From contig CALRQP020000013.1 of assembly GCA_943370355.1 (NCBI GenBank), positions 24,709-88,708 of the forward strand: a DNA stretch of 64,000 nucleotides. Direction: 5' to 3'. The DNA comes from JADCGM01 sp943370355 (GTDB lineage: Bacteria; Pseudomonadota; Alphaproteobacteria; Sphingomonadales; Sphingomonadaceae). A program made the position numbers and the translations under genes. How positions within the stretch are numbered: the first letter of the stretch is position 1; each line of letters opens with the position of its first letter. The notes below the pieces were generated by a model. The model was not told the origin of the DNA and ran no database searches. It saw only the letters and a program-made list of their open reading frames with translations. Of the stretch, positions 38,356 to 48,621 are shown in pieces.

Positions 38356-41300
38356 ATGCGTGGGGCAGTTTTGCGGGGTTGCACATCGGCTGCAGCGCTC
38401 GGTTTCGTTTTGGCCATCAGCGGCGCGGTCAACGCCCAAACGATTGAATTGCCAAGCGGTGGCCAAGTGGTCGCCGGATCGGCAACGATCGGAACCGGTC
38501 CCAGCCAGGTCACGGTTGACCAGACGTCCTCCCACGCGATCGTCGATTGGCGGAGTTTCTCGGTCGGCGCGGGTGGCACGGTCGCCTTCAACAACGGCAG
38601 CGGCGCGACGCTCAACCGGGTGACGGGCGGCGACCTGTCGACGATTGCCGGCCAGATCACCTCGACCGGCTCGGTCTATCTCATCAATCCGTCGGGCATC
38701 GTCATCGATTCGGGTGGCAAGGTGCTGACCGGCGGCTCGTTCGTGGCATCGACGCGTATGATGGACGCCGCGTCATTTCTGTCGGGTGGCGATGCCAACT
38801 TCGACGGCACATCGGCGGGCGGCATCGACAACAAGGGATCGATCACCGCCGGCGGCGATGTCGTGCTCATCGGCAAGATGGTCGTCAACAGTGGCACCAT
38901 CAACGCCGATGGCACAGCTGGCCTGATTGCTGCTGACCATATCGTGCTGCATGCGCCTTCCGCCAACCAGCGCGTGACCGTCGATTACGGCGACGGCGAT
39001 GTCACCAACAGCGGCACGATTTCGGCCGCCTCAGCTGAGCTCAAGGCCGCGAGCGGCAATGTGTTCGCACTCGCGGGCAACAGTGGCGGCATCATTTCGG
39101 TCGTCGGGACGGCAACGCAGCCGGGCCGGATCTGGCTCGGCGCAAGCGGCAATGTCACTCTGTCGGGTGTGCTCGCGGCGAAAAATGCGGACGGTAGCGG
39201 CGGCGCGGTTACGGTTACCGGCACAAAGGTGACTTTGGCCGATGGCGCGCTCGTTGACGTGAGCGGCAGCAGCGGCGGCACCGCGCTGCTTGGTGGCGAT
39301 TATCAGGGCGGCAATGGCGACCGGCGCTTTGGTTATGAAACGGTGGCGGCGGCGACCGAACTGCTATTTGCGCGCGGCGCGACGATCCGTGCGGATGCAA
39401 CGGGCGTGGGCAATGGCGGCAATGTCGTGCTCTGGTCGGAACGGAGCACCGAAGCTCTCGGTACAATCACTGCGCGCGGCGGTGCCGAAGGCGGGGACGG
39501 CGGGTTCGTCGAAACCTCGGGCCATCTTTATCTCGATTTCCAAGGCAATGTCAGCACGACGGCGGCCAAAGGCCGGACCGGCACGCTGCTGCTCGATCCG
39601 ACCGATATCACGATCAGCGCCGCCGCGAGCAGCGTGACCGGCGGCACCACGGGCTCGGCGTTCACGAACGCAACGACAACCTTCAGTCCGGGTGACCGCA
39701 CCAGCGCCGTCATCAACACCACGGACCTGCAGAACGCCGTCGCGGCGAACAGCGTCATCATCAACACCAGTGGCGCGGGTAGCGGGACGGGCAATATCAC
39801 GCTGTCGGCGGCGCTGACCCTGACGGGCAGCAACAGCCTGACCCTGAACGCCGTGGGCGCGTTTACGAGCACCTCGGCGGGTGTGGTAACGCTGGCGGCC
39901 AACAATCTGAACATCAATGCGGCAACCGGGATCACGATCGGCGGCATCATCACCAAGGAAAGCGGCGCCGCGTCGCAGATCAACCTGACCAACAGCGGAT
40001 CGACCAGCGACATCCAGATCCAGAACGTCATTGCGATCGGCCAGAATAGTGCGGCGACGGGCCTTTCGTTGACGCTAACGGCCAATTCCAGCCGCGATGT
40101 GCTGGTGAACGGCTCCGCAGGCGCATTCCGTCTCAACAACAACGCGGGCGCGAACACCAACACGCTGACCGCCAATCTCAACGGACGTGACATCACGTTC
40201 GACAACACCGGCACGACAACATTCGCGCAGATCAGCCAAGCGGCGGCAGCCTCGACGCTGTCAATCAACGCCAACGCGACCCGCGATATCACCGTCAATG
40301 ATGGTGTCACTGAAGCCGCTGCCACGGCGCCCGCGAACCGCAATACCATCAACCTCACGTTCAAGGCCGACGGCAATATTTCCTTCACCGGCGGCAGTAT
40401 CAGTGGCGCGGGCACGTGGAATGCCAACGCGACAGACCTGCGCAGCCGGGTGAATGTCGACTGGCGCGCTGGCGGCGGCACCGGTGCAGCCGGCAACGCG
40501 ATTTCCGTCTCTTCGACGTCGGCCGCCGCCTTCGACCTGCGCGGCGGCAACCTCAATTTCCAGACGCTCACGACCGGGCCGGTCGGCGCGGGCGCGACAA
40601 CGGGCGGCAATATCATGACTGCCGGGACGTTGATCACCAACGGCACTATCACGACCGGCGGCGGCGATATCACCATGACGACCGCGGGCGGCGCGATCTC
40701 GGTGAACAGCGCGCTCAATTCCTCGCAGGGGTCGGCGGGCAACAACAACCTCGATGCCGCGACGATCAACCTGACCAGTGCTTCCTCGGTCACGCTGGGC
40801 AACTTCGGACAGATCACGCAATCGGATTCGACGAGCCTCACCACGCTGACCGCGCAGAATGGCGCTGTCACGCTCGGTACTGCATCGCTGGTTCTCCAGG
40901 GCTCCAACCTGACCGTCAACGCGACCGATACGATCACGCTTGGCGGGCCGGTGAGCACGGCGGGCGGCGCGGTCAACCTTACTTCGACGCGTAACGGCGC
41001 CGGGGCTGCGATCACCACGACCGGCACGACCCTCGCGACGGGCATCGCAACGGCAAACGGCAACGTCACGATGACGGCGAACGGGACCAGTGCTGGAATC
41101 AGTGTCGGCTTCATCAACTCGGTGCTGGGCACGATCACGCTCGATGCACGGGGTTCGGTCAGCCAGACCGGCTCGCTGCTGACCTCGGCAGCGGCTGGCG
41201 GCGGTCTGCGGCTGCTCGGGGCCGGGGCCAGCTACAATCTGACGCTCGCGGGGAACGCCTTGACGGGCGGAGCGACGATCGCTGGTAATACCGGCTCGAT

Positions 41301-44300
41301 CGCATACGCGCAGACGGCGTCGCTGTCGGTCGGAACCGTTAGCGGGACTGCAGGCATCACGACGACCGGCCAGACGCAGTTGAGCGCTTCGGGCGGCATC
41401 GTCAGCCAGTCGCAGGCGATCACGTCCGCAGGATTGCTGGCGACGGGGTCTGGCGGCGTGACGCTGACCAACGCGTCGAATGCAGTGACGGGAACGACTG
41501 CGCTCAGCACGACCAATACGGCGATCTCGTTCACGAATACCGGGAATACGACGATCGGGTCGGTGACGGGCGTCGGCAATATCGTGTCGATCGCAGGCCT
41601 CAACGCCGGCACGAACACCGTCACGTTGACGGGGACCGGAACCACGAGTCAGACCAACGGCGCAAACATCATCGCCGCGAATCTGCTGCTGCTGGGCTCG
41701 GGCGGAATCTATCAGCTGAGCAGCACCGGCAACGATGTGAACACGATCGCGGCGAACACCGGGCGGGTGCAGTTCGTCGATACCGACGATTTGGCGACGG
41801 GTGTCATTTCCGGCACCAACGGTATCACCACGACGGGGACAAGCAGCAGCCTGTCCGACTTCACCGTTGACCTGACAGCCGGTGCGGGCGGCGGCTCGCA
41901 GTTCCTGACGATCACCGGGACAACCGGGAACATCGCGACCGGCGGCAATGGCAATGTGAAGCTTGTTGCCGACAAAATCTCGCTGGTCGGCACGATCAAC
42001 ACGACGACAGCCGTGAGCCGCAAGGTCCAGATTACGACAGTGACCGCGGGTCGCGGCATCGACTTCGGTGCATCGACGCTCGATAATGCCGACAATACGA
42101 CGCTCGATCTCGGCAATGACGAGATGGCGCGGATCACGTCGGGCATCACGCATATCGGCTCGGCGACGGCCGGCACGCTGCGCGTGCTCGGCACCTTCAA
42201 TTCGCCGACCAATATCCTGAGCCTCGAAACGGGGGCGGGCGTCGACCAGACCGGCGGTGCGATCATCGTCAATTCGGGCGCGGGCGATCTGGCGATTCGC
42301 GGCGTTGGCGACATCAATGTCGCGACGCAGAACAATCAGGTGGCGAAGGTCGCGATCAATTCGGCGGGCGGCAATGTCCGGTTCCGCGACGACAACGGCT
42401 TCACACTGGACGATGTTGACGGGATCACCACCTCGGTTGTCAGTCCTGGCGGGCTGCTGCAGCTGGTGACCAATGCGACGGTTGCACAAAATCATTCGCT
42501 GACCGCCGACAATCTGCGTCTGGGTTCGGCTGCGGCCACGGCCGGCACTTATACGCTCAGCAACGCGGCGAACAATTTCACTACGGTCGCAGGACGCGCT
42601 GCTTCGCTCAATCTGACCGAGACGGGCGGATTTGCGGTGGGGACGGTGGACGCGATCGCTGGGCTGACTGCGACCACGGCTGCCACCCTCAGCAGCACGG
42701 GTGCAGTGACCCAAACGCAGATCATCACGACACCGTCGCTCACGCTCAACGGTACGGGTGGAGCATTTACGCTGACCGGCAATAACCAGGTTGGCGCGGT
42801 CGGCGGCAACACCGGGTCGATCGATTTCAACAATACGCTGGCAGCAGGTCTCACTGTCAACGCGACCACCGTCGCGACGACGGCGAAGATCACTGCGAAC
42901 AATGGCAGCACTGGCAATCTCGTGCTGGGCTCGGCGATCACCTCTTCGGCGAGCAGCGGCGATTCGGTGGTGCTCGCGACCGCCGCCAATTTTGTCGGCA
43001 CGGGCGGCTCGATCAATCCGGGCACCGGCACGGCGCGCTACCTGATCTTCACCAATAACAGCGCCAACACCACAGAATGGACCGGTACGGTCCGCGGCAC
43101 GCTGACGTCGAACAATTTCTACAATGCACCGTTCGATTTCAGCGCACGGTCTTCGGTGGTCGGCTCGCCGAACCTGACGTCGAGCTTTGCGGGCAATGCG
43201 TTCGTCTATGCCGATCAGCCGACGTTGCTGTACACGATCATGGCGACCGACTCGAAGAGCTATAACGGCCTGATCCAGAACTTGCCGAGCAGCTACACCA
43301 GCGGTCTTGTCAACGCCGATACCATCGGCGCGTCAGCCACGGGTGCTGCAGGCTCGACCGGGCAGATGGCGGGCGTCGGCACCTATACCAATGTGACCGG
43401 TACGATCGGCACGCTGGCGTCGCCGATCAATTACGCCTTCTCGTTCACCGGCACGGGCATCCAGACGATCACGCCCGCGCTGCTGACGATCAATGTCGGC
43501 AACAAGACGAAGACATATGGTGATACCGATCCGGCGTTCACCTTCACGGTAACGGGCCTGCAGAATGGCGAAGCGGTTGGGACCGCGCTGAATGGGGCGG
43601 GGACGACCTACACCGCGAATGGCGCGGGCGGGACGAACATCACCAACGCGTTGACTCGTACAGCGGGCGAGACCGTTGCAGGCGGACCCTATGCGATCAC
43701 GACGGGTGCCGGTCTGACCGCGACGGCCAATTATACCATTCAGACGGTCAACAACGGCAATCTGACCATCACCCAGCGCGTGGCGACAATCGCGGCCGTT
43801 GCAAAGACAAAGGTATATGGCGACGCCGATCCGGCGCTGACTTTCACGGTCGGCAATCTCGCTTCAGGAGATACCGCGACCAGTGTTACCACAGGCGCGC
43901 TGACGCGTGTCGCCGGTGAAACCGTCGCGGGCGGGCCGTACCAAATCAACCAAGGCACGCTGGCGCTGAACAGCAACTACAGCTTCGGCGGCTACACGCC
44001 CGCGAACCTGACGATCACCGCTGCGCCGCTGCAGGTCAGCGGCACCGGCACCAAGGTCTTCGGGCAAGCCGACCCGGTACTGACGATCACATCTTCGGGC
44101 TATAAGCTCAGCGACACCCAGGGCACGGTGCTAACCGGAGCGCTGACCCGCACGCCGGGTGAAACGGTCGCAGGCAGCCCCTATCAGGTGCTGCAGGGCA
44201 CCGTCCTCGCGAACAGCAACTACAATCTGATTTACACGCCAGGTACGTTTACGATCACCCAGGCATCGATTTCGCTGACCTATTCGGTTGCGAATACCAC

Positions 44301-47300
44301 CAATGTCTATGGCGCGCTGCCGACCGTTGGCACGGTGACTCTGACCGGCGTTCTGGGCATGGATGTGGTGACGCCGGTGATCACGGTCCGCAATTCGCTG
44401 AACGCGCCGGTGACCCTCGCGACGACGACGGGCGTGGGCACCTATACCGCATCGGTGACGGGGCTCGGCGGCGCGGATGCCAGCAATTACATGATCGCCG
44501 GGACTGGGAATACCAACGGCACCATTACGGTGACGCCAGCACCTTTGACGATCAACGTTGCCGACAAGACCAAGATTTATGGCGACGCCGATCCGGCGTT
44601 CACCTTCATGGTTGCTGGTCTGCAAAATGGTGAAAGCATCGGCACGGCGCTCAACACAGCGGGCGGAAGCTACACTGCGACGAGCACGACGGGTGGGACC
44701 AACATTACCAATGCGCTGACGCGCAGCGGCGACAACAATGTCGGTGGCGCCAAGGTCATCACCACAGGCGCCGGGCTGACAGCGACGTCCAACTACACCA
44801 TCCAGACCGTCAACCCCGGCGCGCTGACGATCACCAAGCGCGATACCACGCTAGCGGCTGTGGCCAAAACCAAGGTGTACGGCGATTCCGATCCGGCGCT
44901 GACCTTCACGGTGGGCAATCTCGCGGCGGGCGACACGGCGACGGGCGTGACCACTGGGGCGCTGACGCGGGCGGTCGGCGAAACCGTGGCGGGTGGTCCC
45001 TATGCGATCACGCAGGGCACGCTGGCGCTCAATGGCAATTACAATCTGACGGGCTTTACGCCGTCAAACCTGACGATCACCGCAGCACCGCTAAGCGTGA
45101 CCGCGAGCGCGGCGACCAAAGTCTATGGCCAGGCCGATCCGGCGCTCGGATTCACTGCGACGGGCTTCAAGCTGACTGACACTGCGGGCACCGTATTGAC
45201 CGGTGCGCTGGCGCGTGCGGCGGGCGAAACGGTTGCGGGCGGTCCCTATGCGATCGGGCAGGGGACGCTGGCAGCTGGTGCCAACTATGCGGTTACCTTC
45301 ACCGGCAATGCCCTGACGATCACGCCGGCACCGTTGACGATCAATGTCGCGGACAAGTCGAAGACCTATGGCGATGCCGATCCGGCGCTCACCTTTACGG
45401 TGGCCGGTCTGGTCAATGGCGATGCGGTCGGCGCGGCACTGACGGGTTTGGGCACCACCTACACGGCGAACGGCGCAGGCGGCACCAACCTGACCAATGC
45501 GCTTACGCGTGGCGGCGACAACAATGTCGGCGGCGCGAAACCGATCACCACGGGCGCTGGGCTTGCGGCAACGTCGAACTATAGCATCCAGACCGTGAAC
45601 AACGGCGCGCTGACGATCGCCAAGCGGGATGTAACAATCGCCGCCGTCGCCAAGACCAAGGTTTATGGCGACGCTGATCCGGCGCTGACATTTACGGTCG
45701 GCAATCTGGCAGCCGGCGACACTGTGGCGGCTATCACGACGGGCTCGCTGGCCCGGGTCGCGGGTGAGCATGTGCAGCCCGGCCCGTACCAGATTAATCA
45801 GGGCACGGTGACCGTCAGCAGCGGCAACTACAATCTTACGGGCTATACGCCAGCCAATTTGACCATCACCCCGGCCCCGCTGGCGGTGAGCGCGGTGGCT
45901 GCGAGCGTGGTTTACGGCAGCCCCGATCCGATGTTGGGCTTCACATCGACCGGCTACAAATTCACCGATACGGCCACCGACGTGCTGTCCGGATCAGTGA
46001 CGCGCACGGCAGGCCTCAACGTCGGCAATTATCCGATCCTGCAGGGAACGGTGGTCGCAAATCCCGATTATGCGATCAACTATACGCCGGCCAATCTCAG
46101 CATTACGCCCGCACCGCTGCTTGTGACCGGCACCGGCACCAAGATATTCGGCGACCCAGATCCCGTGCTGACGCCGATTGCGACGGGTCTGAAGTATGCC
46201 GACACGCAGGCGCAAGTTCTGACTGGCGCGCTGACGCGCGCCCCGGGCGAAAGTGCCGGGCTTTACAATATCCTGCAGGGCACGGTTGCGGCGAACGCCA
46301 ATTACATGCTGCTCTATTCTCCGGGCACGTTCACGATCAGCCCGGCGAATATCAGCTTCAGCGTAAGCTATGCGGTGGCAAATTCGACCAGCGTTTACGG
46401 CACCCTGCCGACCCCGGGCGCAGTGACCTTCACGGGCCTTCAGGGCAATGACGTGGTGACGCCGGTCATCACCGTGACCAACGCCCAAAATGCCCCGATC
46501 GTTTTGGCGACCAACACCGGTGTCGGCACTTACACCGCGACGGTGACTGGTCTGACCGGTGCTGATGCCGCCAACTACATCCTGTCGGGTACGGGCAATA
46601 CCAACGGCACGATCACCGTGACGCCTGCACCGCTGGTGCTGACGCTGCAGAACAAGACCAAGGTCTATGGCGATCTCGACCCGGCGCTGACATTCACGGT
46701 CGCCGGCCTCCAGAATGGCGAGAGCGTCGGTACGGCGCTGTCGGGTGCCGGCACGACCTACAGCGCGAACGGTGCGGGCGGGACGAACCTTACGACAGCA
46801 CTAACTCGTGCAGCGGGCGAGAATGTCGCGACGAGTCCCTATGCGATCACCAAGGGCGCAGGGCTCACGGCGACTGCCAATTACACGATCCAGACGGTCA
46901 ACAATGGTGCGCTGACGATCACGCCTGCGCCGCTCGCCGTGACCGGCAGTGCCACGAAGGTCTACGGCCAGCCCGATCCGGTACTGACCGTAACCTCGAC
47001 AGGCTACAAGCTTTCTGACACGGCGGGCTCGGTGCTGTCCGGTGTGCTGGCACGCGCTCCGGGCGAGAATGCCGGGACCTACACGATCACGCAGGGCACA
47101 CTGGTTGCGAACCCCAATTACCTGATTGCCTACACGCCGGGTACGATGACGATTTCCCCGGCGACGCTGACCTATCGCGTTGGCAATACGACGAATGTGT
47201 ACGGTACGCTGCCGACGATTGGGACTACCGTCCTTACGGGCGTCGTTGCAGGCGATACGGTCAACCCTGGCTTCACTGTGACCAACAGCCTCAGCGCGCC

Positions 47301-48621
47301 GGTGACGTTGGCGACAAACACCGGCGTCGGCGTCTATGGGGCCGCTGTGACGTCGCTGACCGGCGCATCGGCGGGCAATTATGTTCTGGCATCGACCGGC
47401 AACACCAACGGCACCATCACCGTCACGCCCGCCACGCTGACCATTTCGCCGCTTGCCGGCACGAAGGTCTACGGCTCAACCGATCCGGCCCTGCCGTATA
47501 ATTTTACCGGGCTGACTGGCGGTGACACCGCGGCGATCCTGACCGGGTTGCTGGGTCGTGCGGCTGGCGAGAATGCCGGGGCCTATGACTTCACGACCGG
47601 AACGCTGACAGCCGGTCCGAATTACGTCCTGGCGCTGACCCCACCGGGGCCGGTGTTCACGATCACACCGAAGCCGATCACCTATGCGGTCGCCAATACC
47701 ACGAGTGTTTATGGGACGCTCGGCACACGCGGTGCCGCGACCTTCGCAGGCGTGCTTGCTGGCGATACGGTCACGGGCGTCTATGCGCCAGTGACCAACA
47801 GCCAAGGCCAAGCGATCACGCTGGCGACAAATACGCCGGTTGGTCCTTACGGCGTGTCGCTGTCGGGTCTCGGCGGTGCGTCGAGTGGAAATTACGTGCT
47901 TGCCGCGACAGGCAACACGCCCGGTATCCTGACGATCACCAAGGCGTCGCTCGCCATTGTCATTGACAACAAGTCCCGCCCCGTATCGACACCGAATCCG
48001 GTGTTCACCTTTACGGCGACCGGGCTGGTCGGCGGCGATACGGCGGCTGCGTTGGTCAGCCAGAATCCGGCCGATGCGGGTCCGAACCGGCTGGCGCTGT
48101 CCTCGGTCGCCAACCTGCAGTCCGACCCGGGCATGTATCCGATCGTGTCGACAGGGGCCCTCGCCAACTACAATCTGACGGTGACGCCTGGCATCCTGAT
48201 GGTGATCCCGAACGTGCAGCCTGAACCGCCGGTCGCACCTGGAACCAGCGGCGGCAGCATCTCGGCGACGGGTCTGAACTTCACCGGCAGCACGGCGACG
48301 ATCACCGCGCTGGTTTCCGATCCGGGCGTCCCGGCAGCGGCGGGCCCGACGGGCGACGCCGCAGCCACGGGCGAACTGGTCCGCCGCGAAGACACGAACA
48401 AGAATTTCAACATCTATATCGAGGTCGAGTCAACGGGCGGCGGCGGCACGCAGAGCAGCGTGGCGTTCAATGGCGCGGGCGCGACCGAGGTGCAGGGTGG
48501 TAATGGCGGCCGGGCGGATATCGTGTCGACTTCGTCCTTCGATCCGCCGTCGCAAACTGCCAATGACAATGGCGACGAGCTGAGACGCCGAACGCCCGCA
48601 CAGCCGGGAGGCGGACGATGA
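38356..48621 (+). CDS. large two-partner-secretion exoprotein (TpsA2), filamentous haemagglutinin type with MBG array
   Basis: A 3421-residue secreted paralogue of TpsA1. Order: signal peptide (MRGAVLRGCTSAAALGFVLA, cleavage near VNAQ); TPS secretion domain with NPSGI at 111-115; beta-helix-like region to about 1620; a YNG-variant module almost matching that of TpsA1; 18 MBG modules (1707-3284); and a tail sharing VAPGTSGGSIS, TGLNFT, YIEV and STSSFDP with TpsA1. It has no YDG modules. The start ATG at 38356 lies 160 bp after tpsB1, a gap that could hold its own promoter. The stop overlaps the tpsB2 start as ATGA. Probably adhesive; substrate specificity between the two pairs is unknown. Confidence 0.93.
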   Translation: MRGAVLRGCTSAAALGFVLAISGAVNAQTIELPSGGQVVAGSATIGTGPSQVTVDQTSSHAIVDWRSFSVGAGGTVAFNNGSGATLNRVTGGDLSTIAGQITSTGSVYLINPSGIVIDSGGKVLTGGSFVASTRMMDAASFLSGGDANFDGTSAGGIDNKGSITAGGDVVLIGKMVVNSGTINADGTAGLIAADHIVLHAPSANQRVTVDYGDGDVTNSGTISAASAELKAASGNVFALAGNSGGIISVVGTATQPGRIWLGASGNVTLSGVLAAKNADGSGGAVTVTGTKVTLADGALVDVSGSSGGTALLGGDYQGGNGDRRFGYETVAAATELLFARGATIRADATGVGNGGNVVLWSERSTEALGTITARGGAEGGDGGFVETSGHLYLDFQGNVSTTAAKGRTGTLLLDPTDITISAAASSVTGGTTGSAFTNATTTFSPGDRTSAVINTTDLQNAVAANSVIINTSGAGSGTGNITLSAALTLTGSNSLTLNAVGAFTSTSAGVVTLAANNLNINAATGITIGGIITKESGAASQINLTNSGSTSDIQIQNVIAIGQNSAATGLSLTLTANSSRDVLVNGSAGAFRLNNNAGANTNTLTANLNGRDITFDNTGTTTFAQISQAAAASTLSINANATRDITVNDGVTEAAATAPANRNTINLTFKADGNISFTGGSISGAGTWNANATDLRSRVNVDWRAGGGTGAAGNAISVSSTSAAAFDLRGGNLNFQTLTTGPVGAGATTGGNIMTAGTLITNGTITTGGGDITMTTAGGAISVNSALNSSQGSAGNNNLDAATINLTSASSVTLGNFGQITQSDSTSLTTLTAQNGAVTLGTASLVLQGSNLTVNATDTITLGGPVSTAGGAVNLTSTRNGAGAAITTTGTTLATGIATANGNVTMTANGTSAGISVGFINSVLGTITLDARGSVSQTGSLLTSAAAGGGLRLLGAGASYNLTLAGNALTGGATIAGNTGSIAYAQTASLSVGTVSGTAGITTTGQTQLSASGGIVSQSQAITSAGLLATGSGGVTLTNASNAVTGTTALSTTNTAISFTNTGNTTIGSVTGVGNIVSIAGLNAGTNTVTLTGTGTTSQTNGANIIAANLLLLGSGGIYQLSSTGNDVNTIAANTGRVQFVDTDDLATGVISGTNGITTTGTSSSLSDFTVDLTAGAGGGSQFLTITGTTGNIATGGNGNVKLVADKISLVGTINTTTAVSRKVQITTVTAGRGIDFGASTLDNADNTTLDLGNDEMARITSGITHIGSATAGTLRVLGTFNSPTNILSLETGAGVDQTGGAIIVNSGAGDLAIRGVGDINVATQNNQVAKVAINSAGGNVRFRDDNGFTLDDVDGITTSVVSPGGLLQLVTNATVAQNHSLTADNLRLGSAAATAGTYTLSNAANNFTTVAGRAASLNLTETGGFAVGTVDAIAGLTATTAATLSSTGAVTQTQIITTPSLTLNGTGGAFTLTGNNQVGAVGGNTGSIDFNNTLAAGLTVNATTVATTAKITANNGSTGNLVLGSAITSSASSGDSVVLATAANFVGTGGSINPGTGTARYLIFTNNSANTTEWTGTVRGTLTSNNFYNAPFDFSARSSVVGSPNLTSSFAGNAFVYADQPTLLYTIMATDSKSYNGLIQNLPSSYTSGLVNADTIGASATGAAGSTGQMAGVGTYTNVTGTIGTLASPINYAFSFTGTGIQTITPALLTINVGNKTKTYGDTDPAFTFTVTGLQNGEAVGTALNGAGTTYTANGAGGTNITNALTRTAGETVAGGPYAITTGAGLTATANYTIQTVNNGNLTITQRVATIAAVAKTKVYGDADPALTFTVGNLASGDTATSVTTGALTRVAGETVAGGPYQINQGTLALNSNYSFGGYTPANLTITAAPLQVSGTGTKVFGQADPVLTITSSGYKLSDTQGTVLTGALTRTPGETVAGSPYQVLQGTVLANSNYNLIYTPGTFTITQASISLTYSVANTTNVYGALPTVGTVTLTGVLGMDVVTPVITVRNSLNAPVTLATTTGVGTYTASVTGLGGADASNYMIAGTGNTNGTITVTPAPLTINVADKTKIYGDADPAFTFMVAGLQNGESIGTALNTAGGSYTATSTTGGTNITNALTRSGDNNVGGAKVITTGAGLTATSNYTIQTVNPGALTITKRDTTLAAVAKTKVYGDSDPALTFTVGNLAAGDTATGVTTGALTRAVGETVAGGPYAITQGTLALNGNYNLTGFTPSNLTITAAPLSVTASAATKVYGQADPALGFTATGFKLTDTAGTVLTGALARAAGETVAGGPYAIGQGTLAAGANYAVTFTGNALTITPAPLTINVADKSKTYGDADPALTFTVAGLVNGDAVGAALTGLGTTYTANGAGGTNLTNALTRGGDNNVGGAKPITTGAGLAATSNYSIQTVNNGALTIAKRDVTIAAVAKTKVYGDADPALTFTVGNLAAGDTVAAITTGSLARVAGEHVQPGPYQINQGTVTVSSGNYNLTGYTPANLTITPAPLAVSAVAASVVYGSPDPMLGFTSTGYKFTDTATDVLSGSVTRTAGLNVGNYPILQGTVVANPDYAINYTPANLSITPAPLLVTGTGTKIFGDPDPVLTPIATGLKYADTQAQVLTGALTRAPGESAGLYNILQGTVAANANYMLLYSPGTFTISPANISFSVSYAVANSTSVYGTLPTPGAVTFTGLQGNDVVTPVITVTNAQNAPIVLATNTGVGTYTATVTGLTGADAANYILSGTGNTNGTITVTPAPLVLTLQNKTKVYGDLDPALTFTVAGLQNGESVGTALSGAGTTYSANGAGGTNLTTALTRAAGENVATSPYAITKGAGLTATANYTIQTVNNGALTITPAPLAVTGSATKVYGQPDPVLTVTSTGYKLSDTAGSVLSGVLARAPGENAGTYTITQGTLVANPNYLIAYTPGTMTISPATLTYRVGNTTNVYGTLPTIGTTVLTGVVAGDTVNPGFTVTNSLSAPVTLATNTGVGVYGAAVTSLTGASAGNYVLASTGNTNGTITVTPATLTISPLAGTKVYGSTDPALPYNFTGLTGGDTAAILTGLLGRAAGENAGAYDFTTGTLTAGPNYVLALTPPGPVFTITPKPITYAVANTTSVYGTLGTRGAATFAGVLAGDTVTGVYAPVTNSQGQAITLATNTPVGPYGVSLSGLGGASSGNYVLAATGNTPGILTITKASLAIVIDNKSRPVSTPNPVFTFTATGLVGGDTAAALVSQNPADAGPNRLALSSVANLQSDPGMYPIVSTGALANYNLTVTPGILMVIPNVQPEPPVAPGTSGGSISATGLNFTGSTATITALVSDPGVPAAAGPTGDAAATGELVRREDTNKNFNIYIEVESTGGGGTQSSVAFNGAGATEVQGGNGGRADIVSTSSFDPPSQTANDNGDELRRRTPAQPGGGR
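43474..48207 (+). repeat. array of 18 MBG-type modules inside TpsA2
   Basis: Modules of about 78-100 residues with KVYGDADPALTF-type openings. Besides the P, Q and R classes seen in TpsA1, some P modules carry an extra loop (TTYTANGAGGTNITNALTR), and there is a class opening AAVAKTKVYGDADPALTF. The last three modules match the last three of TpsA1 in order (PLAGTKVYGSTDP; PKPITYAVANTTSVYGTL; a diverged end module) and follow an R module in both proteins. Confidence 0.8.

Noticed and set aside
40261..42714. 817-codon minus-strand frame inside tpsA2
   Set aside because: Low-complexity shadow of Gly/Thr-rich coding sequence; no recognisable protein.
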